Shown: in pieces, positions 45,123 through 58,312 of the stretch | Numbering within the stretch: the first letter of the stretch is position 1 | How the letters are laid out: each line of letters starts with the position of its first letter | Made by a program: the position numbers and the translations under genes | Assembly (NCBI GenBank): GCA_031472005.1 | Contig: PZJY01000007.1 | Location: 2,629,581 to 2,693,580 of the forward strand | Direction: 5' to 3' | Origin: Tetracladium setigerum | Taxonomy: Eukaryota > Ascomycota > Leotiomycetes > Helotiales | Length of the DNA: 64,000 nucleotides | Notes under the pieces: model-generated | What the model saw: the letters and a program-made list of their open reading frames with translations, nothing else | Database searches by the model: none | Told to the model about the DNA's origin: nothing

Positions 45123-46836
45123 TCAAAGTGACGGTTGCGCCGTCAATGGGGGCGTCGCTTCCTGTCCTCGATGTGCTTTTCTAGCAACATCATCAAACGC
45201 AGCCGCAACGCTTGGAATACACTTCTGATTTAGTCCTGCAACACAAATTCGTCCGTCGGGCGAAAGAAATATATGGTATTTCGTCTCCAGAAGCTGGGTC
45301 TGGACGGAAGAGAAACCGGTGAAGCTGGTGGAGGTTAGTAACTTAAAAATCAATTCTGGTCGCGTGAGTTAACATACTGGAACAGGCCATTCTCGCTGAG
45401 CATATGGTCCCAATTTCCTGGCGTCTGCATTATAGTCAGTTGTCAATCCACCTTATGTTAATCTGTACTTACGCGATATTTCTCGGTAAGTAATTTGTGA
45501 AGTTCTACCCGATTGTTTTGGAGCCTTTGCCTCATTGTGATTACCTCGTCTTGCCTGATATTTGTTAGTCTATGCCCGCAATTCTTTTGAAGATAAAATT
45601 TCTGGTTTTACCAATCTTGATAGAGGTCATCCGACTTCATGATGATTGTTGCCAATCTGGCTCCATACAATGGGCTCGAGGAGAAGGTCCACCTAACTAA
45701 ACAGCGTAGTTGATCTAGACACCTTTCTGCTTCCGCAGGACTCCGAGTAACCACATGCAATGCGCCCACACGCTCTCCGTACAAACCCATGTGCTTTGAG
45801 AATGATTGGCAAACCTGTGAAGAAGTCAATACATCCCATTGGCAGGAATTAGGTTGTTTCCTGATCAGGGACCCACTATCATCTCGAAACCCCTCTGCGC
45901 GAAATGTCTCGTCCCCCAGGCATCTTCCTCAATTCCTTCCCCAAGTCCTTGATACGCCACGTCTGACATGCATTAGAACAAATCCAACCATAGTTATACT
46001 ATCACCCCATCACTTGGAGAGTTACCTACCGAAAAATGGAAAAATTGACCTCTCAGCTAGCACGTCCGCCAACTCCGTCCATTGCTCCTTAGTCAGGTCG
46101 GCTCCGGTAGGATTATGACAGCAACCTTGCAGAACTATTACAGAACCTCTCGACATGCCGTTCGTGGTCTTCAAAATGTTCTGGAAGTCCACCGCATGTT
46201 TCTCTGGATCATAGTACCGGTACTTCTCAACCGTGTACCCAGCATGTTTGAAAAGCGGGGCATAGTTCCCCCATGTAGGGGTACCAATAAAAACTGTTCG
46301 AGGCGAGGTGGAAGGGAGAAACTTGTTGAGAAAGACGGCACCGAGGTAGTTCGCTGAAGTGCCAGATGCAGTTTGTATCGTTGCGACCTGTTTATAAATG
46401 ACCCATCAACTTCGCCATATACCCCGATAAATATAATTCATATTTAAGTAAGAACTCACCTTTCCCTCTTTCAGCACAACCGAATCAGAACCCAGCATGA
46501 GTGTTGCTGCTCCTGTTCTGAAGTCGACACTACCGATGGTATTTCCATACTACACGTCATGTCAACACAAAAAATTCTTCTCTCTTCTTATTCTAGTTAG
46601 ATTGGATGCTAACAAACCTCATGGCCAAGTTCGGCCTCCCCAAGAATAACCTTCGCTCTTTTGATGGCGGAGAGTACGAATGGTTTCGACGAGTCCTCTC
46701 CACGATAGACACCCGGCCCAAGGTCGACCTTTCCTGGGGAAGTATCGGCATTTGTGCGATTGACGAGGTCGTACATAGGATCAGTCGGTCCCATCGGGAC
46801 ATTGGCAAAGAGTGAGTCTGACATACTGGCGAACAT
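45123..46836 (-). CDS. Aspartate aminotransferase (class I, PLP enzyme)
   Basis: The ATG at 46836 (or the inner MSDSLFANVP) starts the gene; seven or so exons follow with consensus splice ends. Family landmarks in order: VPMGPTDPMYDLVNRTNAD, KVDLGPGVYRGEDSSKPFVL, ATIQTASGTSANYLGA, TPTWGNYAPLFKHAG, VIVLQGCCHNPTGADLT, DVAYQGLGEG, QSFSKHMGLYGERVGA with the PLP-binding Lys in SFSKHMG, and GRICVAGLNQKCI at the end. It exchanges amino groups between aspartate and 2-oxoglutarate. No mitochondrial presequence is obvious, so the cytosolic type is likely. All junctions checked keep frame. It sits between the HET relic and an amino-acid permease. Confidence 0.85.
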
Positions 46837-47951
46837 ACTTGGGACAGATGATGTTTAACGGAGGAAAATACTTGTCGATACCGGGTACAAGCTTTTGATG
46901 ATAAAGAAAGAAGAAATGAAGAAAGCTCAACAAATGGATCGCATTATGGAATCATTGTGACATATATGTGTTCTGGTCCGAGGCGAGCTGCTCGGTACAG
47001 CACCGGTGATCTTGACATCATCAGGGTTGTCATTGATTGATATCAACCTGCATGAGGCGACGGGATCGAATAGAAGTCTTATCCACTAGTATTATCAGTT
47101 TAGAGAACGATGAACTTGTTCATAATGTGGGTTTCAAGTCGGAAGGCTCGTGAAGGGTGGCCTATCTTCGGATCCCCAGCCTCGGATCAAAAGAGTGAGT
47201 GGCCCCTTGCACATTTCGGAAGGACAAAAGTTTCCGAAATCTTAAATGTCGTCCGCATGCTTAATAACATAGCTTTATCTTCACAGCGATCACATGACCC
47301 CGTTCATCCAATTCAATTTCCACAACGCTGTTAAACTCTCTCAACACAGGAGCTGAAGGAAAACGATTGATACCATTGCCAAGTGTGAGGTTGTGGGCTT
47401 TCCGAACATAATTCACGACCGTCAAATGCGAGCCAAGTTACGAGAAGTCCTAAGAGATGCGATTTCTACAACCTAAATGTTGTAATTCTTAATCATAATT
47501 ATAATTATATGACATGCCATCGAATAAGCTCAAAGAGAATAAAGACCACGTAGACCGCGTTAGAAATAGATCAATCTTTCGGCCGGGCTCAATATAAGGC
47601 TCTTTGTTGATAATTTGATACACAAACCTATGTTTCCAAAGGACATGAAAACCTGCAACTATTCATTATTGGAAGAATACTTTCACCAGTAGTTGCATAT
47701 CAAGAGGTTGCTTATACTATTTACACTCAATCTAAGAATTTTGCGATCATATCATCTGTCATGACAAGACACTACACAGAGTCACAACTTCAAATTTCTC
47801 TTCAGTAGGCTTGCACATGTCTGGCCAAAAACATCGAAACTAGTTACATGTAGCAATCCAAATAGACGCCATTTAAATTTCCAACCACTTCCGGGACCTC
47901 CACCTCACTCTTTTTCCACGTTTGTTTATGGACTACGATAGCATATATCAT
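46837..47951. other. Intergenic, aminotransferase upstream region
   Basis: No gene is recognised. The 74-codon plus-strand frame at 47110-47334 lacks any supporting feature. AT content rises toward 47500. Confidence 0.4.
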
Positions 47952-49847
47952 TCAGAGAGCCGAACCGAACAATTTATTCGCAAGAATCTTCCAAGCCGGC
48001 ATCCTCTTCTCTGTATCCTCTGATTCTAAAGCTTCAAACTCACTCACGAGCAGTGAACGGTCCGTGTCAAGATCCATCTCACTAGCCTTGACGCGTTTGG
48101 TCGTCTTGAAGAATTTCCAAAAGAAGATATTGAATAGGTAGATTGCGATACCGATGTATTTGAGGAAGAAAGTGTCCATTTTGAATTTCGGGAGAAAAGC
48201 GTCGTATCCTGTTTGGGATGTGTTAGTGAATGTTAAGGTTGTAAATTCAATTATATTGAGATGGATGGAATTAACTAATGAATGAATGACGAACGGACCC
48301 TGAAAGAAAATGCAAATGCAGGTGATAAACATTGAGTAAACCACTCCATAAGGTGTGAAGGCTGCAGCATATGGCAATTCCTTTCTGCGAATCCCTTGAG
48401 CCTTGATTGCACGAGAGAAGCCGAAGTAGGAAATGAGAATGCTGAGCCAATTGAGGAGCGCAAAGACAGTGACCAAGCTAGTCAAGTAGTTGAAAGCAAC
48501 CGAGGAACCTTTTGTGACGTTGAGGTAGCCGAGCGCGCAGAAAGACGAGCTCAGCGCCACCGCGTATATTGGAACACCCTTATCAGTGGTTTTGGCGAAA
48601 ATGGCTGGAGCTTGACCATCTTTCGCAAGGCCGTAGATACTCCTGGAAGCGCAGTAAATGTCTGTAATGGTTTAGCGAAAATAGAAATAATGGGGAAGTC
48701 AAGATTAACCAGTTGTAGCAGCACTTAAAACAAAGACCAGCAGACCGGCATTTAATATGTCGGGGAGGACTTTGATGCCAGCCAACTGAATAGCAATGAC
48801 GAAGGGTGAAGCAGCGGCACCAGTCTTTTGCTTTGTTGCACCCAACAATCGTTCATTGGAGTATGGTATAGCCATGGTCAAGGAAATGACACCAAGTATA
48901 TAGAAGCAGGAGATTCTCCAAAAAGTCTGATTGATCGCCCTTGGAATGTTCTTTCTTGGATTCGGCGTCTCGCTAGTAAGAACAACAGATTAGCATCCAT
49001 TAGTATTCTCAGAGCAGGGTTATAGAAATACACACCCAAATGCCATTCCCACTACTTCAGTACCAGTGTAGGCGAAGACAGCTTGGATCATGCATGCCCA
49101 CCAGCCAAGGAACCTGCCCTTGTTGCCCTTTAGGATGTACTCCGCGAAAGCACCAGGATTTTTCCAGTATCCAAAACCAATTCGATGACCTGAGGGCGAT
49201 CCTCCCATTGAAATTATGAAGCAGATAATGATCAATGATACAATCACTATGATCTTAATCACCGAGAGACAAAACTCGGATTCCCCAAGAAAGCTGACAT
49301 GGAAACAATTAATCGAGACGATGACGAGAGCAAAGACGGAAATCCAGATGGCCACGTTGAGGTCCGGTCGCCAGTACTGAATAATAATGCCAGATGCAGT
49401 CAAATTTGTCGGTGTCGCAATACAGTATTTGAAAAAGTAATTCCAGCCAGTTGCGAATCTGCAATGGTATTAGTACTTCAACCGCAGCTCAACATTTTGA
49501 ACAACTCACCCAAGAGCAGGGTCGACTAGTCTGGTAGCGTAACCAGCGAACCCTTTCTTCATAGGAAGAAACGCGGCCATTTCTCCTAGAGCGGTCATGA
49601 TGAAGTAAACACACGCTCCAATGAGTAGGTACGCAATGACCAACGATGCAGGCCCACCACGAGTGAGCCCTGTGCCAGAGCCGATAATCAAACCGGTCCC
49701 GATTGCACAGGCAATCGCGAACATTGAAGTGTGGCGGGCTTTGAATTCCCTCTTGAGTTCGTTCACCTCTATGGCTTCACCATGTTTTTCTTCGTTCGTG
49801 GAATTTCGAGAGACTGCGCCCGCCTTGTTGATTTCGAGTTCGCCCAT
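47952..49847 (-). CDS. Amino-acid permease (APC/YAT family)
   Basis: The ATG at 49847 starts a gene of about five exons. Exon 1 contains the family signature FAIACAIGTGLIIGSGTGL and ALGEMAAFLPMKKGFAGYAT. Exon 2 continues NYFFKYCIATPTNLTASGII, and the later ETPNPRKNIPRAI motif follows TM6. The last exons carry the final hydrophobic helices and a cytosolic tail with DLDTDRSLLVSEFEAL. About twelve membrane segments are expected. It would import amino acids by proton symport across the plasma membrane. Splice junctions keep the frame and no lesion was seen. It is divergently placed to an HpcH/HpaI-type aldolase, with about 630 bp between the starts. Confidence 0.88.
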
Positions 49848-50478
49848 TTTTTATGAAGTAACTTTGGGTGAAGGAAGAAAGTAAAAATGTGGTGATGAAC
49901 AGAACTGGATCTCGGTTGAGGAACAAATCATATATAGGATCTGCTTAGTACGCCTTGAGAGCATTGAACAATTGATACCCTTATCATAATAATAATGTTT
50001 TCAAGTTAGATCTTATACCGAATTCGTACAAACAGATGATAAGTACTTGCAGAGGTGCATTGATTAGACTTTAGGCATCCAAATTACATACAGGACTTCT
50101 GATTATGCGAAGACCAAAGGTGGTGAAATCTGAGGTCCGGAGTCGGGATGGGGAATCAAAACCCGACTGCCGAGCCGATAGGCTCGCGAGCCTAGATATC
50201 GGAACATCATGAAAAGCCGAAATTCAAAATGATCTAGCGTAAGGATTCTTCGGTTTGGTGACAGTTAGCCCTCGAGCCTAGGCATCTCCTGCTCTCTTCG
50301 GATCAGCTATGATGACGATTTGGAGTCGATGCTTCGTGTGACGATTTCTTGCCGGGTATGCAATCCGAAAGTATTCATTTCGAGGTATATTAACAGAATG
50401 TAACGTCAACTGATTATCATATGGCAAAAGTGTGCAATCTACTACTCAGTGAAAAGACTCAATATCTATCTTTCCAAC
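49848..50478. promoter_or_regulatory. Divergent promoter, permease and aldolase
   Basis: A shared upstream region of about 630 bp between divergently transcribed genes. It carries CGG-type triplets (for example CCGGAGTCGGG near 50137) of the sort bound by Zn2Cys6 regulators, but no specific site can be assigned from sequence alone. Confidence 0.4.
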
Positions 50479-51407
50479 ATGTCAATCCATCAAAACAATC
50501 TTCTTTCGTTGGTTGCCGAGGACAAAGTCTGTACTGTGAGTGTTGACCATCCAAGGGAGACGAACACGCCTCACTCAACCTCTAAATCCATCATTTGCTC
50601 AATTATTTTCTAGGCTCTAGGTGTTAAGTTGGTTGCCGGAGGGGAGATTGTACAAATTGCGAAAAGTGCCGGTTATGACTCGCTTTTTATCGATACGGAG
50701 CACACATGTCTCACGATCCGTGATATCGGGCAATTGTGCATTATAGCCCTCTCGGCTGGTGTGACTCCCTTTGTGAGAGTTCCTCACCAGTGCGGTAACG
50801 GACAGATTCAGAAGGTGCTGGACGCGGGCGCAATGGGCATTGTTATTCCACACGTTCATACTGTTGGTAGGTTCCCTTGAAGAGACTTGTCTGGTGAGAA
50901 AGCTCACTGTTAATAGAGGATGCCATGCAAGTGATCAATGTTGGAAAATATGCACCCGTTGGGAGACGCTCGCTGACGGGCTGGTTGCCACATTTTGATA
51001 TGAGAGCAGTCCCAACGGACGTAACGATGGAGCAAATGAATAGGACAGGATCCACCATCTTCATCATGATTGAAACAGCAGACTCTCTGGAATGCGTAGA
51101 GAATTTGGCGGCATTGCCGGGGTGTGATGTATTACTTGTTGGATCAAATGATCTTGCGGCGGAAATCGGAACTCTGGGTGACTGGGACGCTCCAAAATTT
51201 ATTGATGCGCTGAGGAAAGTCGGAGAGGCGACTAAGAAACACGGCAAGATATTTGGCATTGCTGGTTTATACCATCGGCCGGACATATTGGATAAAGTAG
51301 TGAACGAGTTTGGGGCGAGATGGATCGTTGGAGGTATTGACACGGGGTTCTTGATCGCGGGGGCGAACTCGAACAATGCTCTGATTAGATCCATACAAAA
51401 GCGTTGA
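50479..51407 (+). CDS. HpcH/HpaI-family aldolase
   Basis: Three exons (50479-50535, 50614-50866, 50917-51407) join in phase to 266 aa. The fold markers are SLFIDTEH (base/metal region), VTPFVRVPHQ, DAGAMGIVIPHV, IFIMIETADSLE with the metal-binding Glu, and VGSNDLAAEIG. This family of class II metal-dependent aldolases cleaves 4-hydroxy-2-oxo acids such as 4-hydroxy-2-oxoheptanedioate to pyruvate (or a related acid) plus an aldehyde. The real donor molecule is unknown here. No targeting signal is visible. Divergent from an amino-acid permease and convergent with a Zn2Cys6 factor, it could be one step of a catabolic cluster. The frame is intact. Confidence 0.87.
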
Positions 51408-51543
51408 AAATATATGTTTACAGCAAGCATTAGAAGAGGAATGCAATTTGATCTAGAGTCCAAGTGCCACCGTAGGTGTCCTGTGCCAGAATTGCCACGA
51501 TGATCTGAAATTATTTTGTTCCAGCACAAAACATTGCCAGTCT

Positions 51544-54455
51544 TTACTGCATCCATGACAGCTGACCGTCAAAGGTTTCCCAGTCCATTTGGTCAACGCC
51601 GGTGAGTGAAAAACTTGTATCATGGTAAATAGAGTAGAAATCGCTTCCATAATCACCAAGCTCCGGTAGATCGACAAAACCAAGCGCTTGAGTCTCCCGG
51701 CCAGGCGGAGGTACACCTGTCGAGAAGTCATGAGCGGACCTTCCAGCAACGGCAATGCGATTCGAGGTTTCAGAGACTTCTACACCGGAATCGTATCTTT
51801 CACCGGATGTCCCTATGGAGAGCGATCGAAGGTCTTGTGGCGCGAGTGTTAGGGACTCGGCTGAATTTGACTGGTTGGTATCTGCTGCGCATGGCTGATC
51901 GCCGGGCCTGTCGAAAGGTTGGAGAGATAAGTGGGAACACATCTGATGTATCTCCGCTAAGCGTAAAGATGCAGCTCTGTTCCCGTGGCTGATGAAGTAA
52001 TCGAAGACCAGGCAAACTTTCTCTATTTTATCCACATATGCCTGCTTGTGGCCAATAGTTTCAGCTAGTACAAAGACAAACGCTGTCGAAAACGCAGTAT
52101 CCATGTCGAAGAAGGCGAATTTCGCTATCATGTGTCAATCATCTTCAATTCCGTATGGGCATCAAATAAAGGCGTACCAAGGATCTCTTGTTGTTGTAAA
52201 GCCTGGAAGATTGCAAGACTACGATGCGCAGCTGTGACACAACTCTCTATTAAATTCAAGAGCGTTGGATGCAATGGTTCAGCTGGGGCTTGGCTCTCCT
52301 TTTTAACTCGGTCCCTTGCTAAATGTAACAGGATTGGGCGTATTGTCAACATGATCGCCTAGAGCAATGGTTACTATGAAGAGAGTTTTGAAAATTAGGC
52401 CGACCAGAGGAACCATGACGAACCTGAAAAAGCATCAAATGAAGTGAAGCGCTTGTGCGCTCCACGCGCGGTATAGGTCGATTGAAGATTATTTGGAGCT
52501 CAGGTGGCATTGTTTGGGCTGTCTGGTGGAGGCTGGATAAAATATTCTGTATTTTGGACACAAATTGACTCTGTGTGTCCAAGCTAGTACGATATATAGC
52601 TACACATTATATTAGTAGACAGGTTGTTAGACACAGCCTTTAACCACAAAAGAAACCACCTAGCTTTGTTAAAGTAAGAAACCTACTGGAAATAATATGT
52701 CCGGTTGTACGGGCAATCTTTATATTAACATTGATTGCGCGTGCAGAAGAGGTTCCAGGCATGTCCTTAGGAAGATTGGCATTTATCACCGCGTCTTCGA
52801 TGCCCACAGGATTTCCGGTCAAAGATGCGAGTCTCCTGAGTTAACTTTAGTTGATCGTAAAGGAGTAGATATTTTGAGCAGAGTGACCACCTTTCTTGCA
52901 TATAAATAGTCCACCACAACTTATCACGATGTATTCTCTCCGACTTGAGCAAAGGTTTCCCAGGCGCCGAAGTGTGTAAACCATGTGAGATTGCAAGCCG
53001 AAGAGCTGTGCTCGCCTACGTGCGACAAGTCAGTAGTGACCTTCCGATGCGCAGGGATTTGAACTGACATAGATGTACGCATCTTCTTTGGCTCCAGAGC
53101 TTGATAAGTATAATGTAATGTAACAAGTACCATGACCTCAATTGCCAAAATGCCTTCGCGTCGCAACTTCCCTAGGTCTGGAATTCGCTTCAATGCCGCG
53201 AAGTAGAACTCTGTTCCAGGAAAATCATTTCCGGGACCAAGTTGTCCTTTAAATACACGTCCACAAGCAAAGACGAGTAGAAGTTCTACAAACCATAACC
53301 CCTCGAGTTCAAGACCTTGTTGGTTTTCGTACAACATCGACAGTCGGTCGCCCAAAGCACGGGGATCAAAAGGCGTTTGAGACTGGCCTACATAGAAGAG
53401 CACGGATTCCAGGAGTTCCTGTGCTTCGTCTTCTGAAGGAAGTGTTATATTCGTAGCTGCTGGAGACTGGGAATCACCTCGTGTTGTCAAGTCGTAGTAG
53501 TCTTCTGATTGATCAGCTGGCCCATTTGGCACCAAATAATTTGGCGCAGGTCTAAGATCGCTAACTTCCTGTCCAAATCTTTGAGTTGATGCTAATCTGC
53601 AATCCACAGAAACAGCTAAACAGATTGTCAACAGATACGGAAATTTATATAATGAGAAGAACTTCCTTACGCGATCCGTGGATGACTACATGAACCTGAC
53701 CAGGCTCAGTGGAAACTCCCGAGCTAGTCGTGGGACTTGACCTGGATCTAGATCCATGTTTTATAGGCCCCAAGGCTTCTGCAGGAGATTCAGAAGGGTC
53801 GGGAATCTCAGACTCATTAGTTGTAGTAGCATAGAGTACGAATTCGGAAGCTGACAATCCGCCATTGTCAAGTTTGCTTGTCGGCATCGAACGGCTCTGC
53901 TTATCCTTCAAAGGTTCCTCCGAAGCGGTCGATCCTTCACGAAACATTAGTTATATTCTGCACTATCTAAATCATCCTAGGGTCGCTCTTGCAAAAAATC
54001 AAAACCAAAGATATCACACATACCCCTCTCATACTGTGCAATCCTATGTTGCAGATTTCTGACCTCCCTATATATATGCATATAAACAGTCATGAACAAT
54101 CCATGAATAATTCTCGAACTCGGGAACATAAGGCTACTCACTCAATCTCATAAAGTCTCCGTCTCCTCGTCTCTGGAAAAGAACATGTAATATTCCGCCT
54201 GCTACAATACCGACAAGGCTGAACACCAGAGCACTTAACTTTTTTCTCTTTACAGTTGGTACATCTGAAAGGGGTGAGTGAATTAGGGGTTTGTTTTAAA
54301 TCCTCAATGTGAATTACATACGCCGTGGATGTCCTGGGTGAGGCAATACGTCGATGGGGATGAGTATCGGCAATGAGAGGTAACTGAGAGGACGAGACAG
54401 ATGTAGGAGGACGCGACGCAGATTCTAGGGGGTCACTAGATTGAGGTGATTCCAT
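51544..54455 (-). CDS. Zn2Cys6 transcription factor with fungal_trans domain
   Basis: The ATG at 54455 opens a long multi-exon gene. Exon 1 ends with the zinc cluster CTNCKEKKVKCSGVQPC, then RYCSRRNITC, giving six cysteines with standard spacing. A low-complexity region follows, then the middle-homology region over several exons: EAQELLESVLFYVGQSQTPF, ELLLVFACGRVFKGQL, LWWTIYMQER and TGNPVGIEDAVI. A TRPILLHLARDRVKK helix follows, and after an intron (GTACGC donor) FFDMDTAFSTAFVFVLAE. The C-terminal region ends at 51544. It should be a nuclear activator binding CGG-type elements. The gene lies next to the aldolase and permease, which are plausible targets. Exon ends within 52100-52950 were read approximately. 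Confidence 0.85.
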
Positions 54456-55311
54456 TTTCCTGGGATCTGGCGGCCATGGGCCGTTTTTGAATATGAATTG
54501 ATTTCAAACGGGTGGGAGGAGAGAGCGATGAACGTCATATCAGGAAATGCGGAGATCTACTTGCTGACTAAGGTTCAGCCACCCACTCCACATTGGCACC
54601 CTAGTTATTTACATAAAACCTTACTTATTCTTAAGTAATCTTAAGTAAACATTCTACCAATTCCTCCCTGTGATCTATCCCATAACGCCTCCATAATTTT
54701 ATTACAAGTTAATTGCTTAGAGGAGTTCTTATCAATTGCTATAAGCTTACTTTAAATAGTGATATTGAAAGAGCTTCTAACGAGGTTAATTTCGGACCTT
54801 CAAAGTAGCAATAATAAAATGGCGTCTCTGTAGATTCTAGATCCTGATTTCTATTACTATCATTTACTTTCCGATTCCTTCAGCTTCCCCCTCAGCGACA
54901 AGAACATATTATGCTCAATCGAGAGTGAGTAACTGGCAGGTCTTGCGCGCTTCTAGTGATATTCGACGGTGTTATTGCCGCGAGGCTGCCGCCGCCCAGC
55001 CGAGTGCGCCAGCTCAACCCGACATCTTCTACCAAACCTTCAACCAACTTCGCTATTGCGTGCGGTTTATCGCTCCCGATCACTCACTAGGGAAAGCTCA
55101 TCTAAGCTATGGTCTAAGCTAGCTACAAGCGTACGGCCCCCAGCAGAGACGCGTTCCCGCCCTGGTAGCTGGCTTAAGCAGCCAACCACCAAGTGATCCA
55201 GTTGATTCTGTTTAGAAATAGTCTTTGAAAATACGTCACGCTTTAGCAAATATGTGTATCGAAAGACTTATCATTCCTAGCTATATATTTGATACCAAGG
55301 AAATCCAACAA
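54456..55311. other. Intergenic, partly AT-rich
   Basis: AT-rich at about 54600-54860, with a GC-richer piece at 54900-55200 containing only short frames on both strands. I see no gene signature. It may be a decayed repeat. Confidence 0.4.
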
Positions 55312-56885
55312 CTAAACTTTGACAACCATAGTCATCGTCTCATCCGAGGGCGATATTTTCGTGATCGAGACACCTGTGTTCCGCCCAGCATAAGACTTGC
55401 TATTAGGCTTCGAAGTAGAGTCGAATGTCACGTTCCCCTTTGTACCAGGGAATAGATCGCCAGCATCTCCTTGATTACCACCCAGCTCTAAGTCCTTCTT
55501 GCCGTCAGCTTGCATCAGGGAAACAAGATAGTGGAACTCGTTCGTCTGATCTGGAACTTTATCATCAACGTGCCAGACTAACGTAATCGCTCGTTAGTCA
55601 ATCATGCCACATCAGATCTGGTGCTAATTCTTCAAGGCTCTTACCAAACAGTCCACTGGAATCTAGCGCTTCGTCGTATTTCTTCTTCTGGCGATTTTCA
55701 ATCAGGAAGTATTCGGCACTGTCAACATTGCCATTTTTCCAGAGTCTATAGATTTCGAATGAGCTCTTGACGTCTGTGAGGGTCAGGGATTGAGTAGTAG
55801 TCACGTTGACCATCTCTACCCATCCCTGCTTCAACTTGCACCAGGCAGAGGGGTGGCATGGTTTCGTGCCGGGTTCCTGGCCAGGCATTGAATTCCAGGA
55901 TCCGCCTGCCATCAGGCACCAGCTACCAAGACCACCGGATGAACCATCGGGATCGTAGAGATCGGGCCAGTGGAAGAGAAGGTGACCAAGCTCATGCACT
56001 GTAACACCAAGAAGCGCATTCTCAGGAATTGTGAGGAAAGCGAAAGCGCTCACGCCGCTATTCTTCTGCACTACCGGATCCCCGACATTCCATTGTAAAG
56101 ACCAAATCTTGTCCTTCTGAGCATTCTCATCTGGCTCAGCCTCAGCACCAGACCCTGCGTGGACAATAATTAAACCATCAACAAAATGATCATCATCACC
56201 GCTATCGTACTTGGTCAAGTCAATCGGATTCGTCGCGTCGTTCATAATAGCATTCAGTGCATCTCGCGCCATGGTCTGAGCGTTCGGTTCCGCTTCCCCA
56301 GTTCCGGAGGAACCGTTGGAGTATTGAACCATGGTAAGGGGTAGCTTATATGGCCCGACGATGTCACCTGTGAGATTGACTTTGCCATTGCTTACCTCGT
56401 CGTAAAACTCGGTGGCGCTACCTGAGGGAATCTTTTTCTTGGAGAAGAAGAGATCGTTGAAGTACTTGCTCTTGCCTGGCGCCATTATTTGGTCTTCAAA
56501 CTCGACGAGGACAATTAACAATCTACATCGTCCCATAGATAGTCAGAAGAAATATGTACCCGATAATTTTACGTGGACTGTGTGTAACTGACCGTATATT
56601 CTGGACACCATGACCATCAACCCGAGGTGCCTTCTCTAAGGCAGTCTTTCTCACAGCTCCAAGACTTGCCCCAGGCGGGAAAGTGGATGGCGGGCGGGTG
56701 ACACCGTCGTTGAGGCCGAAAATGTGGCCTGTGGAAAGCCCATGTGGTCGGACTGACGAAGAAGCTACCACGGGTGTTGCTAGCGAATCCAGGCCAGTAG
56801 TAGCAGCAATAGACTGCTGTGCAGCAAGAACATTCGGATGTGGTGGGCAGAGACATGGCCCATTTGTGCAGGAGTGAGACGGCAT
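55312..56885 (-). CDS. M6-family zinc metalloprotease (immune-inhibitor-A-like)
   Basis: Three exons (56593-56885, 55645-56522, 55312-55577) join in phase to 478 aa. The catalytic zincin motif HELGHLLFHWPDLYD (HExxH plus later Asp) sits in the middle, preceded by LLIVLVEFEDQ and a DDHFVDGLIIVHAGSGAE stretch that is characteristic of M6 peptidase-like proteins. It is followed by GGLGSWCLMAGGSWN and YFLIENRQKKKYD. The first exon has CPPHPNVL but no strong signal peptide, which is odd for this usually secreted group; an unconventional or missed leader is possible. M6 proteins degrade other proteins and, in bacteria, host defence peptides. The role in this fungus is unknown. The frame is intact. 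Confidence 0.85.
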
Positions 56886-58291
56886 ACTGAAACTTGTCTA
56901 GCACGTCTCGTGTGATTGGATTACAACGTTTGGCTCTTTTCGGAATAAATGAGATAGAAATTTTGAACAATGCGTTTGAGCAGGAAAGAGTTCTTGGGAT
57001 GATGAAAATTGTGTTGTACGAAGCATGTTGCAAACATTCACAGGTCTTTTATACAACTTATATGTGCCAGGAAGAGTAAACCTGCCGTGGAAACTCACGC
57101 CAAGAGCTGGCTGGAACTCAGAACATCTAATAACAATAATAGAGCTATGTCTAAAAATGTGACTGAATCTTTTAAGGCTGCAAAGTGTTGCTGTCATTTG
57201 CTTGGCCACTCTGCCATAGGGCTGAGAAGGATCATCCGGCACTTTAGTTTTTGGTATCAAACTTTGTGTTGCGAAGCTGAACGTGAATGAGAGGACAACC
57301 CGTTTCTTGGCATTTGAGAAGCTGAAAATTTTCCCCCCATCTTGGTCACCACTTGCTTTACGATAGTATTGTCCGAGAAGTATGCAATCTTGTCTTCCTA
57401 GTAACTTGCTGATTGCTGCAAAAGCCTACCGATCGGGGTTATTTTGGTTGACTAACCGTTAGGCTTAACTTTGGAAATGCCGTTTGTTATCTCTAAGACT
57501 CTGCATAACACAATAAGTTTCATAGCCTTACTATCGAGGATCGTATGAAGGTATTTCCTTTAGTCGGCGAAATAATACCACTCTCATCAGCCGCACCTGA
57601 AAAATTATTCCTTTTGACGCATTCTTAGCGTGCATCTCACGAAAGTTTCACATTACGGAATCGTCTTTTCTCTTGGCTATACCACACGTTTTCTTAATTA
57701 TAAAAACTCTCAACGAGTATGGAGGTGGCAGACCCTAAAGAATGTTACACCGCACCGCCCATGGGCAGAATCAATTACCACCAATAGAATTGTTGCCTCT
57801 CACCAAACTCTACGTGCGGCCACCAGGCGGTGTGATATTCCTCAGGCTGAGTCCATTTGAGGTTATGATAGATCACAAGTTGCTCCGATAAACGACAGGA
57901 CTTATAACCCAGCCAGCCAGCGAACCTCAGCTCAACATGCCATGGCTACTAAAGAGCGCCAACAGCAGAAACTGACTTCTGTGCAGCCTGTTATTTGGCT
58001 CAAACAAAATTGATTATGCAAACTACATTGTGCTTTCCGCATTCGCTGCATGCATGCATACGTAGCCATACGGATTATCTTCAATAGCACAAGCTGAAGA
58101 CGAGCCTTAACGAGGCTTAAAAGTCTGATATGGGCTTATTGCGTGGAAATCCGCCTTCAAGAACCAGCCCCAGTTTCTAAACAGCGGTGTGTTTGAACAG
58201 CACCTGTCCTCATTTATTTTCGCTTTATCCTTGTGGTTTTCAACTTGGAAAGAGTAGTAGTACTCGTTCCTTTTATCCTTCGCACTTGTTT
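56886..58291. other. Intergenic, no gene recognised
   Basis: Short frames on both strands (for example 57009-57290 and 57630-57860) show no family features. The stretch marks the transition from genes to the AT-rich subtelomeric element. Confidence 0.4.
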
Positions 58292-58292
58292 C

Positions 58293-58312
58293 TGCCACTA
58301 TATCCCCTCGAT
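58293..58312. repeat. Repeat opening TGCCACTATATCCCCTCG
   Basis: Same motif as at about 32920, 40513 and 44117. It is found at the border where the AT-rich element zone begins, about 230 bp before the LTR. Confidence 0.5.

Noticed and set aside
46606..46815. Plus-strand frames antisense to aminotransferase and other genes
   Set aside because: Shadow frames of well-supported minus-strand genes.
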